In this document: piece by piece, positions 46,215 to 58,972 of the stretch | Layout: every line of letters begins with the position of its first letter | Position numbering within the stretch: the first letter of the stretch is position 1 | Assembly (NCBI GenBank): GCA_037126765.1 | Contig: JBBCBC010000016.1 | Location: 18,171,778 to 18,235,777 of the forward strand | Direction: 5' to 3' | Origin: Stenogyne calaminthoides | Taxonomy: Eukaryota; Streptophyta; Magnoliopsida; Lamiales; Lamiaceae | Length of the DNA: 64,000 nt | Position numbers and translations under genes: made by a program | Notes under the pieces: model-generated | Databases searched by the model: none | Told to the model about the DNA's origin: nothing | Seen by the model: only the letters and a program-made list of their open reading frames with translations

Positions 46215-47800
46215 TTACTCTATACACACTGGTTCTAACATCCCTAACTCAATCGAAAGTTCCTGAAATCTTGATTCAGCCAAAGGTTTAGTCAAGATAT
46301 CAGCTCTTTGCTTATCAGTATAAATTTTCTCCATCCTTATGTCCTTTTTCTCGACATGATCTCTGATGAAGTGATGTCTAATATCCACATGCTTGCATCT
46401 GGTGTGCAATACCAGATTTTGTGAAATAGCAATGGCACTATTATTGTCACAAAATATTGGTACTTCATTGGCTACAACTTTATAATCCCTTAATTGTTGT
46501 CTGAGCCAAAGAATCTGAGCACAACAGCTTCCTGCAGCCATGTATTCAACTTCAGTAGTACTAGTTGCTACTGAGGTCTGTTTCTTCGAAAACCAAGATA
46601 TCAGCTTACATCCTAGAAATTGACAAGTTCCTGTAGTGGACTTCCTGTCAATCCTGCAACCTTCATAATCAGCATCTGAGTAACCAGTTAATTCAAGGTT
46701 ATCATCAGTTGGATACCACAATCCTCTATTCACTGTGCCCTTAAAATACCTCAGTATCTTTTTGGCAGCTTCCATGTGACTAGCCTTAGGATTAGCTTGG
46801 TATCTTGCACGTATCCCAACAGCAAAAGTTATATCCGGCCTACTTGCTGTGAGATAGAGCAATGATCCAATGATTCCTCTATAATCAGTATGACTCACTG
46901 ATTTGCCTTCAGAATCAGGATCCATCTTGTAGTTAGTATTCATAGAAATCCTAACTGCATTGCAATTCTGTACACCATATTTGGCAATCAGATCTCTGGT
47001 GTACTTTGCCTGGTTGATGAATATTCCTTCCTTTGATTGTTTCACTTGAAGACCTAGAAAGAAATTCATCTCTCCCATCATTGACATCTCAAACTTGCCT
47101 TTCAACAGTGTTGAAAACTTTTCACACAGCTGATGGTTTGGAGATCCAAAAATGATGTCATCAACATATATCTGAACTAGTAAGATATCTTCCCCATCCT
47201 CTATCCTGAACAGAGTTCTATCAACAGTTCCTTTGACAAAACCATGGTCAGTAAGAAACTGAGAAAGAGTATCATACCATGCTCTGGGTGCTTGCTTAAG
47301 ACCATACAAAGCTTTTTTGAGCCTGTAAACTTGGTCATTCTGTTTGAAACCAGGAGGTTGTTCCACATAAACCTCTTCTTTAAGCACACCGATTTAAATG
47401 CACTTTTCACATCCATTTGATAGATGTGAACTTCATGTGGGTGACATATGCAAGAAACAATCGATGGCTTCTAGTCTTGCAACCGGGTGCAAAGGTTTCA
47501 TCATAATCAAGCCTTCTTCTTGGGAATAACCTTGTGCAACTAGCCTTGCCTTGTTTCTCACAATGTTGTTTTTTCATCTCTTTTATTCTTGAAAACCCAC
47601 TTGGTTCCAATGACATTGTGCCTTACAGGTCTATCTACTAGCTCCCATACTTCATTCCTTGAGAATTGATTCATTTCATCTTGCATAGCAAGATAATCAA
47701 TAAGAATCTTGTAGAGCTTCACCAATCTCAAGAGCTCTTTTTCTCGATAGGAAGCGAGAGAATAGTGCACTCTCACCATGGAACCTTCTTGTTTTAACAC
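46215..47800 (-). pseudogene. E5 pol: reverse transcriptase and RNase H
   Basis: Frame 46215-47387 is open for 390 residues: EEVYVEQPPGF, KKALYGLKQAPRAWYD, VQIYVDDIIFGSPN (catalytic YVDD intact), FLGLQVKQSKEGIF, then RNase H blocks GYSDADYEGC, STTEVEYMAA, FCDNNSAIAI and the end DKQRADILTKPLAESRFQEL. Upstream pieces (47558-47800 NEVWELVDRPVRHNVIGTKW; 47407-47616) are joined by frameshifts, one across motif A (MDVKSAF near 47405). This is the best preserved pol segment in the window. Confidence 0.92.
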
Positions 47801-48447
47801 CTTCGGTTAGATCACCCACAATCGACTTGTAGGATGACTATCTAACCATTTCCTTCTTGATGTTCCCCTTCGGTAATATCCTCAACATTTGAAATGTTAG
47901 GTTCGATTAAATCGATAAACTTCGAGGAACAACGAGAAAAGGAGAAAGGAATCATCTTCCTCGGGGAAATTCTATTGAGAACATTGTCGAGACATTTGTT
48001 CCCCTTTGGTTGATAGATTGAGAATTTTGCCTCATTTGTGACCACATCTTCATTGGCATCACATACCGAGTGCGAATCGTGTATGCATTCGGATTGGTCA
48101 CCTTTGGAGTGTTGGTTTTCCGAGTCTCACCATCCGAGTTCCATCTGAACTTCTTTATTCGAGCCGAGTCACTCCAATCATAGATAGTGTGACTTCTTCT
48201 TTTCGTGTTCGATGGATGATTTATCTTTTCGTTTTGGGCTTATTCGGTGATCCTCTTAGTCGGTTCATCGCATCATGTTCTGTTTCTTCCGAACACAAGT
48301 AGATTCATCAAAAACAACATGAGGTGTTTCCTCCACAATAAGAGTCCTACTGGTTGTAAACTCGAAATCTTTCTTGACTTGAGAATATCCTAAGAATATT
48401 CCTTCATCGACTTTTTTACTATCAAATGTTTCAACCGATTTTTACCA

Positions 48448-49473
48448 TTATTGTGTATGAAACACTTGCAACCAAACACACGAAAAGAAAGAAACAAGAG
48501 GCTTCCTTTCATTCCAAAGCTCATAGGGTGTTTTGCCTTGACTCTTGGTCAAGACATGGATCTCCGACGAGTAGCATGCGGTGTTGATGACTTCAAACCC
48601 AAAATCTTTTAGGAATATCAACACATTTATCATTGTCCTGCAGCTTCTTTTTTCGAGTCATGTTCCTTCTTTCAAAGAACACCATTTTGTTGAGGGTCCT
48701 TGCGGTGATGTTTCATGAGAAATTCCATTTCTTTGCACAATAATCGATATAATATGATTTATAAATTGAGTTCCTTTGTCGGATCGATTTTGACCACACT
48801 CGATTTTTTTCTCAATCTTGAGCCTTTTGATGAATTCTGGCAGCTTTATCCGAGTCTCTTTCTTACTGAGTAAGAATATGACCCAAGTATATCTTGAGTA
48901 GTCATCAACTACTACCAAGGTGTATTTCCTGCCATTAGTGCTCACAGGTGTTATAGGACCAAAAAGATCCATATGAAGTAACTGAAGTATTCTGTCAGTA
49001 GAAACATCTACTTTGCTTTTAAATGATGCTCTAATTTGTTTTCCTTTCTAGCATGCATAACAAATATGTTCCTTACTGAACACTTCATTAGGCAACCCTC
49101 TCACAAGAGCTAATCTTGCAAGCTTATTCAGGGTTTTGAAATTCAGGTGATTCATTCTTTTATGCCATAACCAATTGGTATCTGTGGAACTTTTAGCAAC
49201 CAAACACGTATCTTTAGGAGTTGAACTCCAATCAGCAAGATACACATTTCCTTTTCTTGTACCAGTCAGTAATATTTTCTGTGATGTATCATCTTTTACA
49301 TAACATAAGTTCTTAGAGAACTCAACATTAAAACCCTTATCACAGAATTGGCTTATTGAAAGCAAATTATGCTTCAATCCAGATACATATGAAACACCAT
49401 GAATATGAACTAAGTCAATTTCCAAAGTTCCATATCCTTCAGTATGTCCCTTGGAGTTATCTCCAAAAGTCAC
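48448..49473 (-). pseudogene. E5 pol: GAG-pre-integrase and integrase
   Basis: Frame 49048-49473: GYGTLEIDLVHIHGVSYVSG, WLWHKRMNHLNFKTLNKLAR, PNEVFSKEHICYAC. Frame 48658-48972: MDLFGPITP (first Asp), VVDDYSRYTWVIFLLSKKET, SDKGTQF (second Asp). The Glu block is frame-shifted near 48680. Frame 48448-48633 has INTACYSSEIHVL and KTPYELWNERKPL. Frameshifts make it non-functional as written. Confidence 0.88.
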
Positions 49474-49620
49474 TGAGTATCTTCTTGAATCCTGTCATAT
49501 GTCTTGAACATCCACTGTCAAGATACCATATATCAGGAGCTTTTTCATCTCTGCTCAACAGTGCCATGTGATCTTTAGTCCGTTCAGTGCCCTTGTTTTC
49601 CTCCTGAAAAACAGATCAAT
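49474..49620 (-). pseudogene. E5 pol: protease active-site segment
   Basis: Minus-strand frame starting at the CATGG near 49567: MALLSRDEKAPDIWYLDSGC then SRHMTGFKKIL. DSG is the catalytic motif. A shift follows before the TFGDNSKGHTEG block. Confidence 0.8.
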
Positions 49621-52015
49621 TCTTAGGTACCCAATTTGTGTAGGGTCCTACAAGGTTAGACGTACCTTTCGGAATCCAAATTTGCCTGACAACTCTAATC
49701 ACTTTAGAGTGGCTAATTTGTCTTCCATAAACATCAACATATACATCCACTACTCTGGGTGCCTTAGCGGTTTTAGATATGTGTGCTAGCTTTAGCATGA
49801 ACATGGGCTTTTGAATTCTTCTTTGGTTCAGGCCTTTTGTTCAGATGCTTAGGCTTTTGTGCAGCCGGTCTAAATCTTTGATGACTCGGGTTCAGATAAC
49901 CTTTACCCTTAGGCAAGTGGGGTTCGGGTTGTGCATCTTTGAAATCTGGGTCTTTCAAAGGTATCTTGAGGACTTGGTCTCTTGATTGAGAATGTCTCTT
50001 TGAGTGTTTCTCATCCGAGGATTCCTCGATGGTTCGATGTGGAGCCTTTCAGGTTTGCATTCTTAGCCCGAGGCTTTGAATTACTTACTGAAACTTTCAA
50101 TCTGATCCTTTCGGGTTTTCTAGCCTTCACCGAGGTTAGGGCTTTCTAACCCGATCATTCGTTTTTCTTTGAGACCATAGGTCATTTTCCTTGTCTACAA
50201 CCTTGGGCATTACTTGGTTTGAAGTGTAGGTGCCCTTTGGTTTTACAAAGATTGTCTTCTTGCTACTTGATGCAGCATTTAGATGACCTTGTGAGGTTCC
50301 CCCTGGAATGTATCCCAATCCAGATTTTATAGTTGAAGATCTCGATAACTCTGAATTTCATCTATTACATTAGATGCTTTATTCAATAGAGTTAACTTCT
50401 TACGTGAACTATCCTCACGATTTCGTAGAGAGTTTCATGCTTCTCGGAGAGGTCATTGAACTTAGTCCGATTCTTGAATCTCTTGATTGGATTTCTCTAG
50501 CTTTTTCGATTAGGGTCATTATCAACTTCTCTTTCTCTCGAGAGTTGTACTTTCGTAACATCGGTTCATCGGTAGCTCCCATTAATTGAGAAGTGATTTG
50601 ATATTGCTAGAGTCTTTCCATTTTAGATTTTCGACTTTTCGGTTCCTTATTACGCTCTTGAGTTCTATTTAGCGATCCTTGCAAAATAACATAGTCCTTC
50701 ATCGATTCTCAAAAGAATCCATCAGTCAAAATGATTTGTTTTTCGATTGGAACTTGAAAACTCTTGTGCTAGTGTAGGAGCAACAACAGAGAAAGAAGAG
50801 TTTACCTCCTCAATGGCCATAAGGCGAGATGTCATCACTTTCCTTTGTTCGAGAATATCTCATCGAAGAACTAGATCCCTCCTCGGAATGTTCTTCTTCC
50901 GCAACCATGGCCTTTTGCTAGAGAACTTCTTGTCTCTTTTTAGCTTGCATTTCTCTTCTCTCCTTAGCACTCAAATCTGGACAATCATACTGGAAGTGAC
51001 CTTTCTTTTGGCAATTATAGCATCTCTTGGCATCATCATCCTGATCACTTTCTTCTTTGGACTTGGAGTCCTTCTTTCTGGATGAAGATCCTTCAGCTTT
51101 CAGGTCCTTCTTCTTCTCAGTTGATCTGTCCTCAGGTTTCTTCACGGTACTGTGGTTCTGTAATTGCTTTTGTATTTTCCAAATCTACTATTAAGTCTGT
51201 CAAACCTCCTTGCCATCAGTGCTAGCTTTTCCTCAAGCTCATCCTGATTTTTGGCATGGGGGTTCTCAGACTCTCTAGTTTTATAGGTTTTATCTTTGGC
51301 TTTTAAAGCCACATTCTTACTAGATGATGAATCATCTTTGCTGTCAGCATTTTTGGATTTCTTATCAATTACAAATTCATAGGCCTTCAGCTCAGGGAAG
51401 ACTTGTTGATATGGCATTGAACTAATGTTTTTGGTGTTTTCAATCACCACATCATGTATATCCCATATCTTAGAAAGACCTCTAAGAATTTTCAATGCAA
51501 CTTCTCTTTGTGGATATTTCTTTCCAAGTGCATTTAGATCATTCATGATGCTAGTGAATCTGACTTCCAATTTGTCTATTGATTCACCATCATCCATTTC
51601 AAAACTATCAAACTTTCCAATTGCCCTTTGAAAGTTTTTTTTTTATTTTATATGATCGTGCCTTGGCACATAACAACTAGTGTATCCCAAATCTCTTTAG
51701 AAAAGATATTACGGTGAGAGATCATTCCCATCACACCATCATCAATTGTACTGTATAGTTTGTCTTTAGCAATGTAGTCTAGATTGACTAACTTTCTCTC
51801 CTCAGGAGTCAGTTGGTCATCAGACTTAGGAAATTTTGCTCTAGGATCGATTCTCTCATCTTCTGTTCCTCTGGGATTCACCACAGTAAATTTGAATGGT
51901 CCTTGAGAGACCACTCTCCACATACGCTCATGTTTGAAATACAGATGAGCCTGCATTCTTAGTCTCCATAGATCATAGTTTCTCTCGAGAACATGGGAAG
52001 TTTTTTAGAAGACAT
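49621..52015 (-). pseudogene. E5 gag
   Basis: The start is MSSKKLPMF at about 52014, with a frame change right after it. Frame 51648-51956 (RMWRVVSQGPF, EERKLVNLDYIAKDKLYSTI, GMISHRNIFSKEIWDTL) and 51142-51597 (SIDKLEVRFTSIMNDLNALG, LKILRGLSKIWD) form the copia gag fold. The zinc knuckle CYNCQKKGHFQYDC at about 51000 is complete. The Lys/Ser-rich C-terminal part runs toward the protease (GGTSQGHLNAASSSKKTIF near 50300). Confidence 0.85.
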
Positions 52016-52129
52016 TTTATCTGATCTTTTTAAAAAAAAATTCAGCAAATAAGATCAGTTCAGATAGACCACAAGTATTTTTGAAAATAAAACTCTGGTC
52101 AACATAGCAGGTGGTCAAGTTGAACCACT

Positions 52130-52141
52130 GCTCTGATACCA
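52130..52141 (-). promoter_or_regulatory. E5 primer binding site
   Basis: A perfect TGGTATCAGAGC on the minus strand, two bases from the LTR. Confidence 0.93.
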
Positions 52142-52143
52142 CT

Positions 52144-54189
52144 TGTTGGTCCCGGTGCAAATGAGTCTTACACGTGTATGGGGGGGGGAATACACGTGTT
52201 CAGTGTTTTTAAAACTTTTTTTTCTTCGAGGTCACTTGGGTCGATAATCTCGAAGATTAGGTTCGAGAAGCAATGAGATCGCTCTCGAGTCAAAGTCTCA
52301 TCGAGACAAGTGATCCCGAGCCGCTTTCGAGATACCTCGAGATAATCCCAACCGAGTCCCGAGTGCGAGAGATCCCGAGATGCTTGGATCAGATAACTAA
52401 CTTACTGAATCCTCAGAAGAGAGTTCAGTTTGGTAACTATCTGTTCTAGCTACTCAGTCGTGCGGAATGGTTGGCCCTTTAGTTTATACTCGTTTTAAGC
52501 TTTCTTTGAAAACCTCCCCTTTATGAATTAATGATTAAGTTTGTGATTCACTTATGCAACTTGGTGGATTGATTCCAACTGAATGATTGAAAAGTATGCT
52601 TTCAAAATCAAGTCAATGCATGCAGATTAAGCACACAGATAAGGAAAACAATAAAAGAACACAACAATTATAGTGGTTGAGAGACTCAAGCTCCCACGTC
52701 CACTCTCACGACTCTTGAGAAAAATTCACTAATCACTTCGAGCTTTACGACTACCTCGTAGTTTACTTACTCAACTTCGTACGAGTTTTTTCGACTACTC
52801 CACGTAGTTTACTTACTCAACCCGACCTTGAGTTTTCTGACTACCTCCGTAGTTTACTTACTCAAACACTCACAAGTTTTCAGACTACCTCTGTAGCTTA
52901 CTAACTTCTCCTCTAGAGTTTTCTGACTACTCCGCGTAGTTTACTAACTCTTTACAACTCTACTCACCAACAAACACACTCAAACTACCTTCTCAAGGGT
53001 TTGGGGTTTCTCGGTTGGTTTCCAACTAGGATGAGATATCCTTTACAATGAAGCACAATGCAAAGGGTTAAGATATCTCGACTAAGCTTTGGATAATTCT
53101 TATCAAGCTAGGCTTAGTATAGTGAGCTCTCTTCAATATAGAAGCACTTGGGAAATTCTAAGTTTTTCGAGTGCTTTAAGTTTTGCAAGAATAAGTTTGA
53201 GCTCTTGAGTTGCGTATAAATTTCCCGTAACCTTTCAATGTAGAGGGTCACCAGTATTTATAGGCATACACCAAGGTCACTCTTGAAAACTATCCGTTGG
53301 AGAGATAGCTTCGTGAGTTTCCTCTTAAGGTGTGTGAGGAACGACTATATTTAGGGTTTGAAACTCCCTAGCACGTTTTAGGCAATAGCCTTTCATGTAG
53401 CCGGTCTTCACTTTTTGCAGTCTAGAACTTTTGTACATCTGACATCTTTTTCAGCGACCTGTCACTGTCAGTGTCAGTATGGTACAGTGTCGTCTTCCTC
53501 TTTTTGACTTTTGTCTCCAGTTAAAGGTAGACACCTTCAACGGCTCTTTTGGTTACAAACTCTGAGTTTGATATAACCTTAACAACACTTCTGACTTAGT
53601 TCTTTTTGTCTGCATTTGAATGTCTTGGCAAATATCTATTATCTAAGGAATCGCGATCTTCTCAGTATTGCATCCTTCAGATTGATATATTCAGTGCCTC
53701 GGAACATTCAGGTTTATACTGAGCATTCAGTACATTACTGAGTCTTCAGTAATTACTGTGCTTTCAGTATTCTTGATCTTCAGTCTTCAGTCTTCAGTCT
53801 TGTGTCTTCAGAGTCTTCTGAGTCTTCAGGGTCTTCTGAGTCTTCAGAGTCTTCTGAGAAATACTGACTGATACACTGAATCTTCATGCTGAGCCTTCAG
53901 TTCCTCAGTATCCTACTGAGTCTTCAGTATCTTAGTTTCACACTGAGTCTTCAGAACCTTCAGTTTCATACTGAAACTTCAGTTTCTTCAGAAACATACT
54001 GAGTTCTTCAGAGTCTTCAGAACCTATCCTGAACTATATCTGCTGACTATACATTTTGCAGATAACATCCTGAATACTCTAAAACTGAATCCTGACTCAA
54101 CTATCAAGATCATTCTGAACATGTCATACTCAGGGGTTTTGGGATCTTAATCAAAATCATATATCTTTTATTAAATTCATCTCCCAACA
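52144..54189 (-). repeat. E5 5' LTR
   Basis: TGTTGGTCCCGG to ATCTCCCAACA on the plus strand. The part 53400-54060 is rich in intact CTTCAG/CTGAG units where the 3' LTR is altered; 52220-52380 shows the reverse. It contains the 46-bp unit array at 52747-52960. Confidence 0.95.
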
Positions 54190-54194
54190 CCCTT

Positions 54195-55284
54195 GATAAT
54201 ATTTCTCCAATGGATAGTTTTTCAAGAGTGTCTTCAAAGAGTTACCTATAAATACCTATGGCCTTGCACACACACAAGGTTACGGGAAATCAAGCAACTA
54301 CAGAGCTCAGCTTATTCAAGTTTACTTTGAAGCACTCGAAAAACCCAAAGATTTCCCAAGTGTTTAACTTTGAAGTGAACTCACATACTAAGCCAAGTAT
54401 TTCTAAAATCCAAAGCTTAGTAGAGATATCCTAGCCCTTGCATTTGTTCTTATTGTAAAGGATATCTCAACCCTAGTTGGAAACCAAACCTACACTCAAA
54501 CCGTAAGTTTTAGAAAGTTTGAGTAGTTGTTGTTTGGAAGTTGAGATTTGTAAAGTTAGTAAGCTGAAGGTTGTTCAGTCTGAAAGCTTGAGAGTAGTAG
54601 TTCTGAGTACTAGGACGCATGAAGTAGTTCCTAGGGATCAGATTGCCTTTGAGAGCTAATTTGGTCAGTGTACCTTGGCACTCTAAACCAAGCGAATTCC
54701 AAGTGTTAAGGAATTCCCCTGAGGATCAGAGAGAGTGGATGTAGGGGCTTGAGTCTCTGAACCACTATAAATCTGTGTTACTTTACTTTCTGTTTTGCAT
54801 TATTGTTTAAATATTTTCACTGAGAGCATATAAAGGTTTTTACATTCAGTTTGGAACCAAATCACTGAAGATTGCATTAACTGAATCACAGACTTAATCA
54901 CAGTTTTATGAACTAAGGGAAAAGCTATTTCAGCAAGTTAAAACGAGTATAAATTTAGGGCCTACACTTTCCGCACTCTAAATAGCTAGTGTAGATAGCT
55001 ACCAAACTGAACAGCTCTCCTGAGCATTCAGTAAGATAGTTATCTGTGCAAAGCTATTTAGGTCTTTTCCTTTTCGTAATCGGTTGAGCTTATCCGGAAA
55101 TTCTTGAAATTTTGCTCGAGGTACTTGTCTCGATGAGATTTGGACTCAGGGTGTTTGTGCTTCTTAGTGCTTAAACTCAGGAAATCCTGACTCACTGATT
55201 TAAAGGTTTGAAAAAATTGAAAAACACTATACACGTGTATCCCCCCCCGCATACACGTGTGTGACTCGTTGATTGGGACCAACA
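54195..55284 (+). repeat. E6 5' LTR, second part
   Basis: It resumes after the CCCTT duplication, includes an ACCTATAAATACC box near 54244 and ends with a CACGTG hairpin and GGGACCAACA. Confidence 0.92.
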
Positions 55285-55286
55285 AG

Positions 55287-55299
55287 TGGTATCAGAGCA
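55287..55299 (+). promoter_or_regulatory. E6 primer binding site
   Basis: TGGTATCAGAGCA, perfect for tRNA-iMet, two bases after the LTR. Confidence 0.93.
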
Positions 55300-55405
55300 G
55301 TGGTTCAATTAACCACTTGCTTTGGTAATCATAGTCTTGATTCTGAAAGACTTTGGTGGTCTACCGAATAGATCTTACTGCTGAAAGCTTGAAAGGCTTT
55401 TCATC

Positions 55406-57240
55406 ATGCCTTCTAAAAAGTTACCCATGTTCTAAGTTGAGAGCTATGATTTATGGAGACTTAGAATGCAGACACATCTGTACTCTAAACATGAGAGAAT
55501 GTGGATAGTTGTGTCTCAGGGACCATTTGAGAATACTGATGTGAATCCCAGAGTTACTGATGCTGAGAAAGATGATCCTAGAAATGAATTTCCTAATTTT
55601 GATGATCAGCTTACTCTTGAAGAGAGAAAATTGATTAACTTAGACTACATTGCTAAGGATACTCTATATAGCACTATTTATGATGGTGTTATGGGGATGA
55701 TTTCTCACTGTGAAACGGCTAAGAAAATATGGGACACACTTGCTATTATGTGTCAGGGCACTGATCATATCAAAGAAAACAAACTTTCTGTAGCCATTGC
55801 AAAGTTTGATGGCTTTGAAATGAAAGATGGTGAATCTATTGAAAGATTTGAGGTCAGATTCACTAGCATTATGAATGATCTAAATGCTCTTGGGAAAAGA
55901 TACCCAAAGAGAGAAATGATACTGAAAATTCTTAGAGGTTTATCTTAGAAATGGGATATACATGCCGTGGTGATTGAGAATACCAAAGATATTGTATCTA
56001 TGTCATATCAACAAGTTTTCTCTGAACTGAAAGCTTATGAGTTTGTGATTGACAAGAAGTCAAAGAAATCTGACAGCAAAGATGATTCTTCATCTAGCAA
56101 AAATGTGGCATTTAAGGCCAAAGAGAAATCCTGTAAAGCTAAAGAGCCAGAGAACCCACCTGCCAAAAATCAGGATGAACATGAGATATGTTAGTATTGA
56201 TGGCAAGGAGGTTTGTAAGACTCTCAAGAAGATTTAGAAAGTATAAGAGATATTACAAGGATAACAGGTACATGAACAAGTACCAGACTGAAGGAGAGGA
56301 CAAATCCACTGATAGGAAGAAAGACCACATAGCGAAGGATCTTCATCCAGAAAGAAGGATTCCAAATCCAAAGAAGGATCTTCAACTCTCAGAGAAAGAT
56401 CAGCTCTCAGAGAAAGTTCAGGTTAAAAGTGAAGACAGCTTGCGGAGGAAGCCAGCTCTATTGAATTCAGCATCTAGTGCAATAGATGAAATTCAGAGCT
56501 ATCAGAGACCTGCCACTGTAAAATCTTGATTGGGTTACATTCCAGGGGAAACTTCACAAGGTTTACTTAATGCTGCTTCTTCTAGTGGCACTAAGGTTAT
56601 TTTTGTTAAACCTGTGGTTCGTACTAATCTTCTTCTTGAAGAGAAACCACGAGTTTTAGACAAGGGTAAAGGACCTATGATTTCAGGAAACCTAAAAGTT
56701 CAGATTGAAAAGCCAAAACCAGTGGAAAAGGGTAGAAACCCTGAACGATCAGCGGGAAATCCTCGGGCAAGTACTTCAAAGCCTCAGGCTAGAAATACTG
56801 TCCTGAAGAAATATGCACTGAACCCAAAGAGGTATTTTCAGCAGAGAAACACTCAGTAGAGAAATTCTCAGTTGAAAAGACTAAGTCTTCAGTACACTGA
56901 AAGACACCAATTTCAGTACAGATGACCCAAACCCCACTTGCCTAAGGGTAAAGTTCATCTGAACCCAAGTCAACAAAAATAAAGACCAGCTGCACCAAGG
57001 TCAAAACATCTAAATAAGAGGCCTGAACCCAAGAAGAACTCTAAGGCTCATGTTCATGCTAGGACCGACACCCATACACATGCTGCTCCTAAGGTACCAA
57101 GAGAAGTGAATGTGTATGTTGATGTTTATGGAAGACAAATCAGCCATTCTAAAGTAATTAGAATTGTGTGGCAGATTTAGATTCCAAAAGGTACACCTAA
57201 CCTTGTAGGACCCTACACCAAATGGGTACCTAAGACCTGA
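55406..57240 (+). pseudogene. E6 gag, lacking zinc knuckle and coiled coil
   Basis: ATG at 55406 (MPSKKLPMF), then an in-frame TAA. The frame continues 55466-55948 (RMWIVVSQGPF, EERKLINLDYIAKDTLYSTI, DGESIERFEVRFTSIMNDLN), stops, and goes on in 55967-56194. Next to E5 the stretch around 56350-56540 is about 0.8 kb shorter: the segment with the CCHC knuckle and coiled coil is missing. The two sides resume at LGYIPGETSQGLLNAASSSG (56530). This Gag could not bind RNA through a knuckle. Confidence 0.82.
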
Positions 57241-57312
57241 TTGTGTTTCAGTTATGATGGTGGGCACTGAGCTGAATGAAGACAACATAGCCCTTATGAG
57301 TGGAGATGAAGT

Positions 57313-58972
57313 TGTTAGGGTTATACGTGAAAGCATGCTTTTACGTATGTATAACAAACTAATGTACGCTTATTTACTGAGAATAAATATTTTATCGTTG
57401 TTGCTTTAAATATGAATGAATGATATTTATTTATTACAAATCGTTCAATATTAGTACATATTGCATTGTAGTTAATGTGGTGATACCCGATCACAGAAGA
57501 TCACATTAACAGTTCCTTGTAAATAAGTACATCTTCACAACCTAGATGGAATTGAACACTCCGTTTGTATAGGTTGATGTGTAAAATCTCAGATTGACTT
57601 ATCTTGACCAATGGATTACACTAGTGCATTATGATGCGCTGAAGCGGACCTACAGAGAGAATAAATTCTTTCGTACTGACTTACGGGATGAAGAATTAGA
57701 CCTCAGTGGTTGTTGATTTCTTAATCTCTGTAACTTAAATAGGATTATGTGTGATTAATATTTATGGCTTTGATCTATGTTGGGTTTAGAATCAGATTGC
57801 GATTCTATACTTTATATTTTGGGCAATATTATTAATTACATGACAATTGCTAAGATTTAATATAGAGAAACGTGTGCGAGGAGAGTAAGTTTTATCATAC
57901 TAAGTCTTGCAAGTGAAATTCATTTTCGGTATGGATAATAATGTTGAGCTGATCTTACACCAAAGAAAAAGATATTAATTAATTTAAAGCGTTCAGTGGC
58001 TTAATTAATTAATGGACAAAATAATCTTAAACACGGGAAATAATAACTGAAAGCCATATTATCGTAATATGGATTAAGATGGATAGTGCAATATTAATTT
58101 TATAGTGGAATAAATTAATATTAATGGACTGAATAATATAGTTGCTCAATATTGAAATTCAGAGCCCATTGGAAGGTCCAATCTTAATTCTCCTAAAGGC
58201 CCCTCAAGTAGCCCAATATGAGTCCATTAATGAAAAGGTGATTAAAATAAAAGAAATAATTTATTGTCTAATTTATCCTTAAATTTTTTAAAATTATGGA
58301 AAAAAAAAAAGAAAGAAAAAATTTTCTTGGAAAGATTTTATGAAAAATAAGTATTCTTGGAATAGAAGATTATCCCATAAATTCAAGAATCTTTGACTTT
58401 GACTTTTTCTCTTTATTTTTTTTTTTGAAAAAATATGATTTATAAGGAGGGGGATTTTGTGGAAAATTTATTTATGAAAAATAGAATATATGAGATATAT
58501 TCAAGATTGTATCTTGAAAAAGATACAAGAAAATTTCCCATTAGGCCATTACTGCTGAAATTTCCCGGCCCTTAGTCTTATAAATAGGGGATGAATTTTT
58601 CATCCCCAACACAATTCCAGTCTTGGAAAAATTAGAAATCCACAAAGGTGGTGCAACATATTTTTCTTTACTCCTTTATTAAAATTGTTCGTGAGCATCC
58701 TACCACCGGATAATCGAACAAGGACTCGGGGAATACTTGAGAAGGTTTTTAGGGTTGATACATCGTCTCAACGGTTGTCTCTTCAAGAGGTATATTTTAC
58801 GTAAACTCTTAGTTCCGCATGTGTAGGACTTTACGTGAGATTACTTGTACGCTTGTTGTTGTTGTAATTATTATTTGAATTAATATGATTAGTTCATGCT
58901 AGTAATAATGGTTGATTTAAATTTGTATTTAAATTACACCTCGAATAGATCCGGACACACAATCACCCAACA
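57313..58972 (+). mobile_element. Solo LTR of an E3-like copia element
   Basis: TGTTAGGGTTATA to AATCACCCAACA, 1660 bp, flanked by GAAGT (57308-57312 and 58973-58977). It has TATAAATA at 58579-58586 and phrases shared with the E3 LTR (GGGGATGAATTTTTCATCCC, AAATCCACAAAGGTGGTG). No internal sequence remains, so it arose by LTR-LTR recombination. It interrupts E6 just before the protease active site. Confidence 0.92.

Larger units (their letters stand above)
39579..54189 (-). mobile_element. E5: complete Sirevirus inside the E6 LTR
   Basis: It is flanked by CCCTT (39574-39578 and 54190-54194). Both LTRs are complete: 39579-41590 (3', 2012 bp) and 52144-54189 (5', 2046 bp). Minus-strand order: LTR, perfect primer site, gag, protease, integrase, RT, RNase H, env-like ORF, polypurine tract, LTR. 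Total 14.6 kb. RT and RNase H are well preserved; gag, integrase and the env-like region carry frameshifts. Confidence 0.95.

Noticed and set aside
53755..54010. CRISPR-like or regulatory array from CTTCAG repeats
   Set aside because: It is simple CTTCAG/CTGAG sequence within an LTR with no regular spacers.
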